A program made the position numbers and the translations under genes. A DNA stretch of 64,000 bases from contig OZ245923.1 in NCBI GenBank assembly GCA_965229725.1, positions 992,001 to 1,056,000 on the forward strand, in the 5' to 3' direction. A model generated the notes under the pieces. It was not told where the DNA came from. It was given only the letters and a program-made list of their open reading frames with translations, and ran no database searches. The stretch is from Aquirickettsia sp965229725 (GTDB lineage: Bacteria > Pseudomonadota > Alphaproteobacteria > Rickettsiales > Midichloriaceae). This document shows positions 29,069 to 37,431 of this stretch, piece after piece (within the stretch, counting starts at the first letter, position 1; the number at the start of each line of letters is the position of its first letter).

Positions 29069-29485
29069 ATGGAAAAAACACTTAGTATAATAAAACCAGA
29101 TGCAACTAAGAGAAATTTAACTGGTGCAATTAATAGTAAACTTGAAGGATGTGGTTTAAGGATTGTAGCCCAAAAAAGAATCCTACTAACAGAAAATCAA
29201 GCGAAATTATTTTACTATGCACATAAAGACAGACCATTTTTTCAAAGTCTTGTTGATTTTATGATTTCTGGACCTGTGGTTGTTCAAGTGCTTGAGGGAG
29301 AAAACGCAGTAGCTAAAAATAGAGAAATCATGGGAGCAACTAACCCTGAAGAAGCTCAAGAAGGAAGCATCAGAAAAGATTTTGCTGAAAACATAGAGGC
29401 TAATTCAGTACATGGCTCTGATTCAATTGAAAATGCAAAGAACGAAATTGCATTTTTCTTTAGTGAATCTGAAATCGTAGGATAA
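29069..29485 (+). CDS. ndk: Nucleoside diphosphate kinase
   Basis: The 138-residue enzyme begins EKTLSIIKPDATKRNLTG and has the active-site histidine in NSVHGSDSIENAKNE (about 117). It moves the terminal phosphate between nucleoside triphosphates. The preceding small lipoprotein gene ends 6 bp upstream. An AT-only inverted repeat follows the stop. Confidence 0.98.
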   Translation: MEKTLSIIKPDATKRNLTGAINSKLEGCGLRIVAQKRILLTENQAKLFYYAHKDRPFFQSLVDFMISGPVVVQVLEGENAVAKNREIMGATNPEEAQEGSIRKDFAENIEANSVHGSDSIENAKNEIAFFFSESEIVG

Positions 29486-29486
29486 A

Positions 29487-29509
29487 TTTTATTTAATTAT
29501 TAAATAAAA
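29487..29509. terminator. AT-only inverted repeat after ndk
   Basis: TTTTATTTAA pairs perfectly with TTAAATAAAA around a TTA loop, directly after the ndk stop. There is no G+C in the stem, so it would be a weak terminator; an incidental AT palindrome is possible. Confidence 0.35.
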
Positions 29510-29514
29510 AAGTT

Positions 29515-29543
29515 TTGTCATAGCCTAATCCATATGCTATAAC
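29515..29543 (+). promoter_or_regulatory. tRNA-Lys promoter
   Basis: TTGTCA (29515-29520) and TATAAC (29538-29543) are separated by 17 bp, and the tRNA starts 15 bp later. This is close to the sigma70 consensus. Confidence 0.65.
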
Positions 29544-29558
29544 TTCCAAAGTAGTAAT

Positions 29559-29634
29559 GGTCCCGTAGCTCAGTTGGTAGAGCGACTGACTTTTAATCAG
29601 TAGGTCACAAGTTCGAATCTTGTCGGGATCACCA
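29559..29634 (+). tRNA. tRNA-Lys (anticodon TTT)
   Basis: A complete cloverleaf can be folded. The acceptor stem GGTCCCG pairs with CGGGATC with one G-U pair, and the D arm is AGCTCAGTTGGTAGAGC. The anticodon arm CTGACTTTTAATCAG holds TTT, and the T arm has GTTCGAATC. The 3' CCA is encoded (29632-29634). Confidence 0.98.
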
Positions 29635-29803
29635 TCATTCCAATCTCGCTATAGAGAAAACAATAAATCTCAAGTATCATAGAATAGCTTTCACGAAGAA
29701 AGAGAGATTTGAACATTAGCAAAAATATTAATACAAATTTTTCTTGCAATTTTCATAAAAGCGCTGCCTAATATTTGTACTATATAAATTGGGATAGGGC
29801 ATT

Positions 29804-31816
29804 ATGAACAATAATAAACTCACAAGACATCAAAAAGAGGCCATTGGTCTGCTTTCAATTGGTACTTTCTTGGAATACTTTGATTTAATGCTATATGTCC
29901 ATATGGCAGTTCTCTTGAATGAGTTATTTTTTCCTCAAGGTGACCCTGCGGTTGCTAAGTTACTTAGTGCTTTGGCACTGTCCATAACCTTTTTTTTTAG
30001 ACCAATTGGAGCAATTTTAATTGGAATGGTTGGAGATCATATAGGGAGGAAACATACTATAATTATCACCACATTTATAATGGGATTATCTTGCTTTATT
30101 ATGGCAAATTTAGGAACTTATGCAGAAATTGGCATAGCTGCTAGTATTGGAATCATTCTGTGCAGAATCTTGCAAAGTTTTTCATCTTTAGGTGAGATCA
30201 TTGGTGCTCAATTATATATTTCTGAAATTTTAAGAAGGCCGCATAAATTCGTAGCTAGTGGAATAATAGAGATCAGTGCAAGTACAGGTGGCTTAGCAGC
30301 TTTGATTATAGCATTATTTTCTACATATTTCGCTCTAAATTGGAGATTAGCTTTTTGGTTTGGTCTTCTTGTTTCACTTGTTGGACTTATTGCAAGGACA
30401 AGATTGAGGGAAACACCTGATTTTGCTAATTATAAACAACGAATGAAAATTAAAGATGAAATGAGTGGCTATAAGCTTGAAGATAAAGTTAATTTACAAA
30501 AAGAAATGATAGACAAAAAATTAGCATTAGCTTACTTCATATTTTCTTCTATTATTCCAATGTGCTTTTATATTACATATATATATATGGGTGATGTAAT
30601 GAAAAAATATTTGGAAATGAGCTTTAACACAATAATTACGCAAAATCTAAAAATCAGTATTTTGACAATACTAGGAACTATTGTCTCAATCTTGTTTATG
30701 AAAAAAACTCATCCTATTAATGTATTGCGGTTTTCATTGCTAGTTTTTCTTATTTTTCTTCCGTTCATTCCTTATTTGCTAAATAATTTATTGAATATTT
30801 ACACACTAACGTTAGTGCAAGTTATTTTGTTCCTTCCAGCTATATCAGTTTTTGGAATGGAAATTTGTTGTTTTATATATATACCAATTAACAGGCGATT
30901 TTCATTTTTTGCTTTATTATTTGGGTTGTCTGGAGCACTATCATTTACTGTATTTAGCTTTTTCTTAATATATATAGAACGTTATATTGGTTTTTATTCT
31001 ATTTGGATAATATATCTTTTAATTGGTTTTGGAGCATTTTTAAGCATGAGTTATCTCAAAAAACTAGAAATAAAACGAGGGTCGTATCATAACTACCCAC
31101 ATGAGGATTTTCCACATGACGATACTGCAGGGAAAGAGGAAGATTATGATTATGAAGACTTGGGAGATGAGTATGAGCCATTCAGTCATAGGTGTATGTA
31201 CTCAACAAAGTTAATGAATAAGTTGGATGAATTTAGCAAGGAAAAGAATGTGAAGCTAAATATGAAACTGATAGAAAAAGCCGTTACATTTGCTAAGAAA
31301 TGGCATGATAAGCAGATGCGAAAAACAGGAGATCACCCATTTTACTTTCATCCACTCAAGGTAGCTGAGATGGTGGCAGAGCGTTATTGCAAAACGGATG
31401 TGATAGTTGCTGCAATATTGCATGATACAGTGGAAGATTCAGAATGTACTGTGGGGCTGATAGAGGAGAAGTTTAATGTTCGTATTGCTCAAATAGTGGA
31501 TAGGTTAACGAATAAGAGATTTGAAAATGGAAAGCACATAAAGCTTAGTTTTGAAGAAACCATAAATAGATTGCAAAAATTGGGTGATGATGAAGCGCTG
31601 TTTATAAAGCAAATGGACAGACAGCACAACTTGGAAACGATAAAAGGGTTGAGCCCTCATAAACAACAAAAGATGGCGCATGAAACTCATAATTATTTTA
31701 TAAAACTAATAGCTATAATTGGAGATAGGCTGAATATTCATGGTAAAATGCGTCTTGAAAACAAAATGTTTAAATCCTGTCATGATATTTTAAAGAAGAA
31801 AAAGAATGATTTTTGA
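29804..31816 (+). CDS. MFS (ProP/MHS-type) transporter fused to a RelA/SpoT-type HD hydrolase domain
   Basis: The 670-residue protein joins two modules. Residues about 1-425 form a 12-helix MFS transporter of the metabolite:H+ symporter type (GTFLEYFDLMLYVH, GDHIGRKHT, LRETPDF). A very acidic linker follows (about 428-460, with EEDYDYEDLGDEYEP). Residues about 480-655 form an HD domain like the (p)ppGpp hydrolase half of SpoT. RKTGDHPFYFHPLKVAE, AAILHDTVEDSE and MDRQHNLETIKGL provide the HP, HD, ED and DxxHN elements. No synthetase, TGS or ACT domain is present. It may hydrolyse (p)ppGpp or a related nucleotide at the membrane, coupled to transport; this is inference. Confidence 0.85.
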   Translation: MNNNKLTRHQKEAIGLLSIGTFLEYFDLMLYVHMAVLLNELFFPQGDPAVAKLLSALALSITFFFRPIGAILIGMVGDHIGRKHTIIITTFIMGLSCFIMANLGTYAEIGIAASIGIILCRILQSFSSLGEIIGAQLYISEILRRPHKFVASGIIEISASTGGLAALIIALFSTYFALNWRLAFWFGLLVSLVGLIARTRLRETPDFANYKQRMKIKDEMSGYKLEDKVNLQKEMIDKKLALAYFIFSSIIPMCFYITYIYMGDVMKKYLEMSFNTIITQNLKISILTILGTIVSILFMKKTHPINVLRFSLLVFLIFLPFIPYLLNNLLNIYTLTLVQVILFLPAISVFGMEICCFIYIPINRRFSFFALLFGLSGALSFTVFSFFLIYIERYIGFYSIWIIYLLIGFGAFLSMSYLKKLEIKRGSYHNYPHEDFPHDDTAGKEEDYDYEDLGDEYEPFSHRCMYSTKLMNKLDEFSKEKNVKLNMKLIEKAVTFAKKWHDKQMRKTGDHPFYFHPLKVAEMVAERYCKTDVIVAAILHDTVEDSECTVGLIEEKFNVRIAQIVDRLTNKRFENGKHIKLSFEETINRLQKLGDDEALFIKQMDRQHNLETIKGLSPHKQQKMAHETHNYFIKLIAIIGDRLNIHGKMRLENKMFKSCHDILKKKKNDF

Positions 31817-31871
31817 AAAAATTCCACTGTTTTATATTTATTTATTTTGCTCCTAAATAAGCCCAAATTTA

Positions 31872-31900
31872 TTGACATAATGCAAAACTAAATGTAAGAC
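31872..31900 (+). promoter_or_regulatory. Possible promoter of tRNA-Gly-tuf
   Basis: A perfect TTGACA lies at 31872-31877. The best -10 at 17 bp is TAAGAC (31895-31900), which is weak. The tRNA starts 30 bp later. Confidence 0.35.
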
Positions 31901-31930
31901 TTTCATATAAAATATGGTTATAGCTTTTTA

Positions 31931-32004
31931 GCGGATGTAGCTCAATGGTAGAGCCCCAGCCTTCCAAGCTGGTTATGTGGGTTCGATTCCCGTCATCCGC
32001 TCCA
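31931..32004 (+). tRNA. tRNA-Gly (anticodon TCC)
   Basis: The acceptor stem GCGGATG pairs with CATCCGC. The D arm is AGCTCAATGGTAGAGC, the anticodon arm CCAGCCTTCCAAGCTGG holds TCC, and the T arm contains GGGTTCGATTCCC. CCA is encoded. It lies 43 bp before tuf, an order known in Rickettsiales. Confidence 0.98.
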
Positions 32005-32047
32005 ATATAACTGTGGGGCCAAGAAAAATAAAAAAGGAGAAATAAAA

Positions 32048-33229
32048 ATGGCAGAAGGAAAATTTGAAAGAAACAAACCGCATGTTAACACCGGGACAAT
32101 AGGGCATGTGGATCATGGGAAAACAACATTGACAGCAGCAATAACAAAGTATTTTGGGAAGAAGGCGATAAACTATGATGAAATAGATAAGGCGCCGGAA
32201 GAGAAGGAGAGGGGGATAACAATCAACTCAGCGCATGTAGAGTATGAGACAGAAAGCAGGCACTATGCGCATGTAGATTGCCCTGGGCATGCAGATTATG
32301 TGAAGAACATGATCACAGGAGCGGCTCAGATGGATGGGGCGATATTGGTGGTGAGTGCGGTAGATGGTCCGATGCCACAAACAAGAGAGCATATATTATT
32401 GGCGAAGCAAGTAGGGATAGCAACATTGGTGGTATTTCTAAACAAAGTGGACATGGTGGAAGATGAGGAGTTATTGGAATTGGTGGAAATGGAAGTAAGG
32501 GAGCTACTAAGTAAGTATGGATTTGATGGAGATGCAGCAAAAGTGGTGAAAGGATCAGCACTTAAAGCGTTGACGGAAGAAGGAAGTGAAGTGGGAGAGA
32601 AGGCAATAAGAGAATTGATGAAGGTGGTAGATGAGACAATAGAGATGCCAAAAAGAGATATAGAAAAACCATTTTTAATGCCAATAGAAGATGTGTTTTC
32701 AATATCAGGGCGTGGTACAGTGGTGACAGGAAGAATAGAGCAAGGTAAGGTTAAGGTTGGAGAAGAAATAGAGATAATAGGAATAAGGGAGGAGAATAAG
32801 AAGACCATATGCACAGGCGTAGAGATGTTTAAGAAAGAGCTCGATGAAGGTATGGCGGGAGATAATGCAGGATTATTACTAAGAGGAATAGCGAAGGAGG
32901 AAGTGGAGAGAGGACAAGTGTTAGCAAAGCCAAAAAGCATAACGCCACATACGAAGTTTAAAGCGGAAGTGTATGTGCTTAAGAAAGACGAAGGAGGAAG
33001 GCACACTCCATTTTTTAAGAACTATAGACCTCAATTCTATTTTAGAACAACAGATGTAACAGGAACTGTGGAGTTGAAGGAAGGTGTGGAAATGGTGATG
33101 CCGGGAGATAATACAGAGATAGTGGTGGAATTAATAGCGCCTATAGCAATGGATAAGGGTTTGAAGTTTGCTATTAGGGAAGGCGGAAAGACTGTCGGTG
33201 CTGGCGTTGTAGCTGAAATCATTAAATAA
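32048..33229 (+). CDS. tuf: Elongation factor Tu
   Basis: The 393-residue GTPase is complete. G1 GHVDHGKT, G3 DCPGHADY, G4 NKVD and the effector region RGITINSAHVEYET are all present, followed by the two beta-barrel domains. It delivers aminoacyl-tRNA to the ribosome. A GGAGAAATAAAA ribosome binding site precedes the ATG. Codon use differs strongly from its neighbours: most third positions between about 32090 and 33130 are A or G, while the last 60 bases return to normal. The S10 operon does not follow; IS remains do. Confidence 0.99.
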   Translation: MAEGKFERNKPHVNTGTIGHVDHGKTTLTAAITKYFGKKAINYDEIDKAPEEKERGITINSAHVEYETESRHYAHVDCPGHADYVKNMITGAAQMDGAILVVSAVDGPMPQTREHILLAKQVGIATLVVFLNKVDMVEDEELLELVEMEVRELLSKYGFDGDAAKVVKGSALKALTEEGSEVGEKAIRELMKVVDETIEMPKRDIEKPFLMPIEDVFSISGRGTVVTGRIEQGKVKVGEEIEIIGIREENKKTICTGVEMFKKELDEGMAGDNAGLLLRGIAKEEVERGQVLAKPKSITPHTKFKAEVYVLKKDEGGRHTPFFKNYRPQFYFRTTDVTGTVELKEGVEMVMPGDNTEIVVELIAPIAMDKGLKFAIREGGKTVGAGVVAEIIK

Positions 33230-33330
33230 TTTAGGAGTCCTTATATGAATTTCCCAGAATCGATAGAATTAAAATTAAAGGTTTCTAAAAAGATTTAAAA
33301 GAGATAGCTATATTTTTGAAGTCTAAAAAA

Positions 33331-33352
33331 GGTATTCATATAAATGAATACC
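33331..33352. terminator. Strong hairpin downstream of tuf
   Basis: GGTATTCAT pairs perfectly with ATGAATACC around a four-base loop, about 100 bases beyond the tuf stop. Six A precede it on the plus strand, so on the minus strand it is a stem followed by six T, the form of an intrinsic terminator for transcription coming from the IS region. It may serve both directions. Confidence 0.55.
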
Positions 33353-33486
33353 TTCTATCAAATCAAAAGATGTAGTGGGGGGTGATATACAAAACTTTTT
33401 TAATAGGGCAACATTAAATATTTCAATATTTTTATGAAACTACAATACTTTTTTAGTGTTAGGTTTGTACGTTTGATGAGCTTATT

Positions 33487-34146
33487 TAAAACCTTAGTTC
33501 GGAGTTTTAGAAAGCAACTTTAGAGCAGATATCTTGAGAGGTTCGATAGTGTAGGCAGCAAGAGTGGCAAGCAAGTGAGATAGAGCGTTAATAATAGAGC
33601 GATGCCTAGTATGCCATATTTGATAATGATGTTTTGGATGATCAAATACAGTTTCAATAATACAGCGTTGATTTAGTAGCTGCTTTTCCAATGCAGTTAT
33701 AGGCTCTGCATCCCTTGATAATCCTTCATATTTTTACGTTTTCTAGTAATAAGTTTCAATGCTCCTTCCATAAGCTCTTCTGATAATTTTTTACCAATGT
33801 AGCCCTTATCTCCAAAAGCCAACTCCTTTAATTTTGAAAGAAGTGGATAGGCAGCTTTTACATCACTGACATTTCCCTTTGTAATTTTGAAGGCAATTAA
33901 TTGTCCTTCATTGTTAATAACTAAATATAATTTTAGGCCAAAAAACCATCCTACGAATGTTTTCCCATATTCAGATGTTCCATTAAATACTTTATGTCTT
34001 TTACTCCTCTTTAAATGGCATACTGGTAAGCAAGCTCCATCAATATAATAAATCCCACTTTTCTTACCATTTTTAACAGCACTGTACATTGTAAATGCCA
34101 TAATGCTATACTTTACAAGCTCAATAAATCTATTATAACTTGGTAA
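33487..34146 (-). mobile_element. IS982-family remnant (copy 2)
   Basis: The transposase section begins SYNRFIELVKYSIMAF and continues with GIYYIDGACLPVCHLKRS, GKTFVGWFFGLKLYLVI and FGDKGYIGKKLSEEL, the IS982 DDE domain. The frame is then lost at an A5 run (near 33730) and resumes as EKQLLNQRCIIETVFDHPKH at 33494-33691. One added A would join the halves through YEGLSRDAEPITALEK. The 5' part of the gene is missing; it is replaced at about 34141-34152 by an IS256 piece. Confidence 0.8.
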
Positions 34147-34265
34147 TTTAGGGAATATACTGTTTATTGCTTCTGGGAATCCTTTTAAACCATCTGCACA
34201 TACTATAAGCATATCTTTCATCCCTCTATTCTGTAAATCAGTTAAAACTGATAGCCAAGGCATTG
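34147..34265 (-). mobile_element. IS256-family transposase fragment
   Basis: About 38 codons read PWLSVLTDLQNRGMKDMLIV and then CADGLKGFPEAINSIFP, which is the conserved core of IS256/mutator-type transposases. It is fused in frame to the IS982 piece on one side. On the other it is joined, out of frame, to IS3 sequence, so the apparent 212-residue frame at 33697-34335 is a chimera. Confidence 0.75.
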
Positions 34266-34267
34266 TA

Positions 34268-34958
34268 AAATAAATATGGATATATTTTGTGCTGGTTATC
34301 CTTTTTACTAGTATTAGGCTTTTGATACACGGCACTTATTCCCATTATTCTCATCAACCTTCTTACCTTATATCTATAAGCAAATCCCCCTCTTTTTTTA
34401 AATGCATACTCATTTGTCTAGAACCATAAAATGGATGTTTTATATAAATCTCATCTATCTTCTTCATAAACTCCAGATTCTCAGCACTTTCACCTTTAGA
34501 ATTATAATAACAGCTTGATCTTGCTACCTGCAGCAACTGACATTGCTTAGATATACTCAATTTATCTTGATTACTCTTTATCATCTCAAGCCTCCATTTT
34601 TTCCTAGTTTTTCGTATACATCTTGCAAAAAATCCTTTTCAACTGTTAATTCTCCTATTTTTGCATGCAGTTGTTTTACTTGATGTTCATTTGACACTTC
34701 GGACTTATCGTGTTTACCAGAAAATGCATTGTTCATATTATCTAATGCCTGTTTCTTCCACTTGCTGATCATATTTGCATTGATTCCGTATCTGGCTGAT
34801 AGCTCGCTCAACGTCTCTTCCTGTCTGATTGCTGATAGCGCTACTTTTGTTTTGAATACTGCGCTGTCTTTTTCTTTTTACTCATATCTTCCTCCGATAT
34901 TTTTATTTGTTTTATATCAGAATTTATCCTTATACTCCTGTCCAACTATCTAGGACCA
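34268..34958 (-). mobile_element. IS3-family element, truncated (copy 2)
   Basis: It covers the 5' half of copy 1 (orfA and the start of orfB, up to the equivalent of 18409) and ends with the same 20-bp terminal repeat at 34939-34958. It differs from copy 1 at four positions only. orfA (34581-34811 in frame, start at about 34885) and orfB (34363-34584) carry the same A-run frameshifts. The catalytic part of orfB is absent. Confidence 0.85.
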
Positions 34959-35270
34959 CCTCTCTTTTCCCTAAGCATACTTCCCATCTTTCTTATCCAG
35001 TACACTATAAGTGTCGCTGATATTTCCTCCATCCTCTCTATACTCCTTATTCCAGCACCCTCTAAATACCATTTTAACACCCTTATCTTCTTCTCAAGCG
35101 TATATTTTACTCTTTCATCCCCCTCTCTACACGTTCTTTTGCAGCATTTGCACTTATACCTTTGTTTGTTTTTTTCAAATCCATTTTTTATTAACTTGTT
35201 CCCAGCACAATGTTTGCATTTTCCACAATTTCCTTCCCATTTAGGTTTCCTTCTCCCATTATATCTCTAA
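34959..35270 (-). pseudogene. IS1-like transposase N-terminal remnant
   Basis: On the minus strand the frame encodes KWEGNCGKCKHCAGNKLIKN, then GFEKNKQRYKCKCCKRTCRE and a helical segment (KIRVLKWYLEGAGIRSIERM). This is the zinc-finger plus helix-turn-helix start of IS1/IS1595-type transposases. The frame has a stop after its second codon and ends at the IS3 boundary (34958), which removed the DDE domain. Confidence 0.6.
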
Positions 35271-35288
35271 TTCATTTTTACTCCACTT

Positions 35289-35467
35289 TTATTTTACAAT
35301 GCCTCCATGAGATTTAGCTAATTTATTAGCTTTCCGTCTTCTTGCTTCTGCCTGAGTATCTAATACCTTTTGCCCTACCTTTTTTGCTTTTAATTTTGCT
35401 TTTTTTCCTACTATTACTTCCTTTTCAAATTTTTCTCTATTTTTGATACTTTATCTATCTTATCCAT
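35289..35467 (-). pseudogene. Small basic protein upstream of the IS1-like gene (frameshifted at an A5 run)
   Basis: An ATG at 35465-35467 opens MDKIDKVSKIEKNLKRK and stops. Adding one A in the A5 run gives KIEKKFEKEVIVGKKAKLK, continuing through KVLDTQAEARRRKANKLAKS to the stop at 35289, about 60 residues in all. It is very basic and could be a passenger or regulator of the IS1-like element just downstream. Confidence 0.45.
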
Positions 35468-35470
35468 ATG

Positions 35471-35502
35471 AGCTCTTCTTTAGTTAATTGTTTTGAAGAG
35501 CT
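35471..35502 (+). terminator. Hairpin with T-rich tail
   Basis: AGCTCTTC pairs with GAAGAGCT around a 16-base loop, and TATTTTATTATATTTT follows on the plus strand. It may be a terminator belonging to an IS. Confidence 0.35.
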
Positions 35503-35553
35503 TATTTTATTATATTTTCAATTCTCTACTCCCCATCTCTTCATATTTATACC

Positions 35554-35590
35554 CTTAACTTGACGCGTATGGTTGATTCAACACTCCCTT
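35554..35590. repeat. IS terminal repeat beside rplQ
   Basis: CTTAACTTGACGCGTATGG and the following two bases recur exactly at 48545-48565. The rest (TCAACACTCCCTT) also matches the inverted copy at 22206-22224. It ends next to the rplQ stop codon (35592-35594), so an IS once inserted there. Confidence 0.6.
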
Positions 35591-35591
35591 G

Positions 35592-35948
35592 TTAAGCAAC
35601 AAATTGAATGACTGCTATAGGAGCGCAATCTCCTTTTCGGTAGCCAGCTTTGATAACTCTAGTATAACCGCCATTCCTTTCTTTAAATCTAGGTGATAAC
35701 ACATTTATAATTTTATCTGTCTCTTTTAAGCTCCCACCTAATTTGGATATCAACTTTCTTCTAGAGTTTAGTGAATTATCTTTACCTGCAGTTATTAACT
35801 TCTCAACCACACTTCGCAAGCTTTTTGCTTTTGGCAGTGTAGTGGTTATTTGCTCACAGTTTATCAAGGATTTACATAAATTTCTTAACAAACTAGTTCT
35901 GTGAGCAGTTCTTCTAGAGAATTTTCTTTTATTTCTTTTGTGTATCAT
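35592..35948 (-). CDS. rplQ: 50S ribosomal protein L17
   Basis: The 118-residue protein has the L17 start KRKFSRRTAHRTSLLRNLCKSL and the end GGYTRVIKAGYRKGDCAPIAVI. It is the last gene of rpsM-rpsK-rpoA-rplQ. The stop codon directly borders an IS terminal repeat, but the protein is full length. Confidence 0.98.
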   Translation of the reverse strand: MIHKRNKRKFSRRTAHRTSLLRNLCKSLINCEQITTTLPKAKSLRSVVEKLITAGKDNSLNSRRKLISKLGGSLKETDKIINVLSPRFKERNGGYTRVIKAGYRKGDCAPIAVIQFVA

Positions 35949-35960
35949 ATCAAAAATACA

Positions 35961-36998
35961 TTAATTATTTTCACCAAGGTAGTCCTCAATTAACTCCTCA
36001 ATATTTTCAGGGGGCCAATTTTCAATTTCCATACCAAATTTCAAGCTCATTTCCACAAGCAATTCTTTAATTTCATTTAAAGATTTTTTACCAAAATTTG
36101 GCGTCTTTAGCATTTGAGCTTCAGTTTTTACAACTAAATCACCAATATATACTATATTATCATTTTTTAAACAATTTTGTGAACGAACAGATAGCTCCAG
36201 ATCACTCACTTTTTTCAGTAAATTTAGATCAAATGGGATTTTTTTCTCTTTAGGCTTTTCAACCTCTTCTACTTCTTTGAAATTTATAAATACCTGCAAT
36301 TGTTCTTGAAAAATTTTAGCTGCAAGTGCAAGCGCAAGATCAGCTTTAATAGATCCATTAGTTTCAATTTTTAAAGATAGTTTATCATATTCAGTTTTAG
36401 ACCCAACCCTACTGTTAGAAACCTTAAATGAGCATTTAGAAACTGGTGAAAATATTGAGTCTATCGCAATAAAGTCATTTCCATAATCTAACTCATCGTG
36501 CTCACTCGCAGTTTTATAGCCCTTGCTAGAAGTTATGATAAACTCCATATTTAATTTTATATCTTTAGTGGCGTTACATATTACTAAATCTGGATTCACA
36601 ATCTCAAAGTCATCTATGACATTAATCATGCCTGCCGTAATTGGACCTTTCTTAGATACGTTTAAAGTAAATTTTTTATTGCTAAAGCCCGCATTACCTT
36701 TAATTACAACCGATTTAAGATTTAAAATGATTTCAACTACATCCTCTTTAACATTTTCAATAGTTGAATATTCATGCTCCACACCTGATATTTTTACAGC
36801 GCAAATCGCAGTACCCTGCAGTGATGACAATAATATCCTTCTTAAAGAGTTCCCTAAAGTAATACCAAAGCCTTTCTCAAGGGGCTCAATATGAAATATA
36901 GAAGAATTCTCTTCAACCTCCTCAATACTGTAGTCTGCTGGTTTGATCAAACTAACCCAATTTGATGATATATTAGCTTTCTGTATCTCTTCGTGCAT
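35961..36998 (-). CDS. rpoA: RNA polymerase alpha subunit
   Basis: The 345-residue protein has the N-terminal dimerisation domain (EPLEKGFGITLGNSLRRILLSSL) and the C-terminal helix-hairpin-helix domain (LELSVRSQNCLKN, KTPNFGKKSLNEIKELL). It is joined to rpsK upstream (23 bp) and rplQ downstream (12 bp). The acidic C-terminal end is longer than in E. coli. Confidence 0.99.
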   Translation of the reverse strand: MHEEIQKANISSNWVSLIKPADYSIEEVEENSSIFHIEPLEKGFGITLGNSLRRILLSSLQGTAICAVKISGVEHEYSTIENVKEDVVEIILNLKSVVIKGNAGFSNKKFTLNVSKKGPITAGMINVIDDFEIVNPDLVICNATKDIKLNMEFIITSSKGYKTASEHDELDYGNDFIAIDSIFSPVSKCSFKVSNSRVGSKTEYDKLSLKIETNGSIKADLALALAAKIFQEQLQVFINFKEVEEVEKPKEKKIPFDLNLLKKVSDLELSVRSQNCLKNDNIVYIGDLVVKTEAQMLKTPNFGKKSLNEIKELLVEMSLKFGMEIENWPPENIEELIEDYLGENN

Positions 36999-37021
36999 CT
37001 ATAATACCTATTAATTAATAC

Positions 37022-37402
37022 TTAAACTCTTCTTTTCTTAGGTGGTCTAACACCATTGTGCGGGATTGGAGTGATATCTTTTATTGTGGTGACATTAAGT
37101 CCTGAAGATATTAAACCTCTAACCGCAGAATCCCTGCCATTTCCAGGGCCTTGAATCTTTACTGAAATTGTTTTCATACCAAACTCAGTTGCCTTTTTTG
37201 CAGCAACTTCAGCTGTAACTTGTGCAGCATATGGAGTTGATTTACGAGATCCTTTGAACCCATTACACCCCGCAGAAGACCAAGCGATAACAGCACCTTG
37301 TATGTCAGAAATAGTAACTATCGTATTATTAAATGTTGCAGAAATGTGTGCAATGCCAATAATAACGCTTCTTTTTTTCTTGTTAGTTGTTTTTTTATTC
37401 AT
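37022..37402 (-). CDS. rpsK: 30S ribosomal protein S11
   Basis: The 126-residue protein contains AHISATFNNTIVTISDIQG, GFKGSRKSTPYAAQ and the C-terminal PIPHNGVRPPKKRRV. All are conserved S11 features. It follows rpsM by 29 bp. Confidence 0.99.
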   Translation of the reverse strand: MNKKTTNKKKRSVIIGIAHISATFNNTIVTISDIQGAVIAWSSAGCNGFKGSRKSTPYAAQVTAEVAAKKATEFGMKTISVKIQGPGNGRDSAVRGLISSGLNVTTIKDITPIPHNGVRPPKKRRV

Positions 37403-37431
37403 ACTCAGTACTTTTTCTTCTTTAGTTATTG

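Noticed and set aside
32313..33222. Long open frames on the strand opposite tuf (up to 226 codons)
   Set aside because: They are caused by the purine-rich third positions of tuf and have no protein-like sequence or start signals.
33697..34335. A 212-residue transposase ORF
   Set aside because: It is a chimera: its first 23 residues are IS3 read in another frame, the next about 38 are IS256 and the rest IS982.
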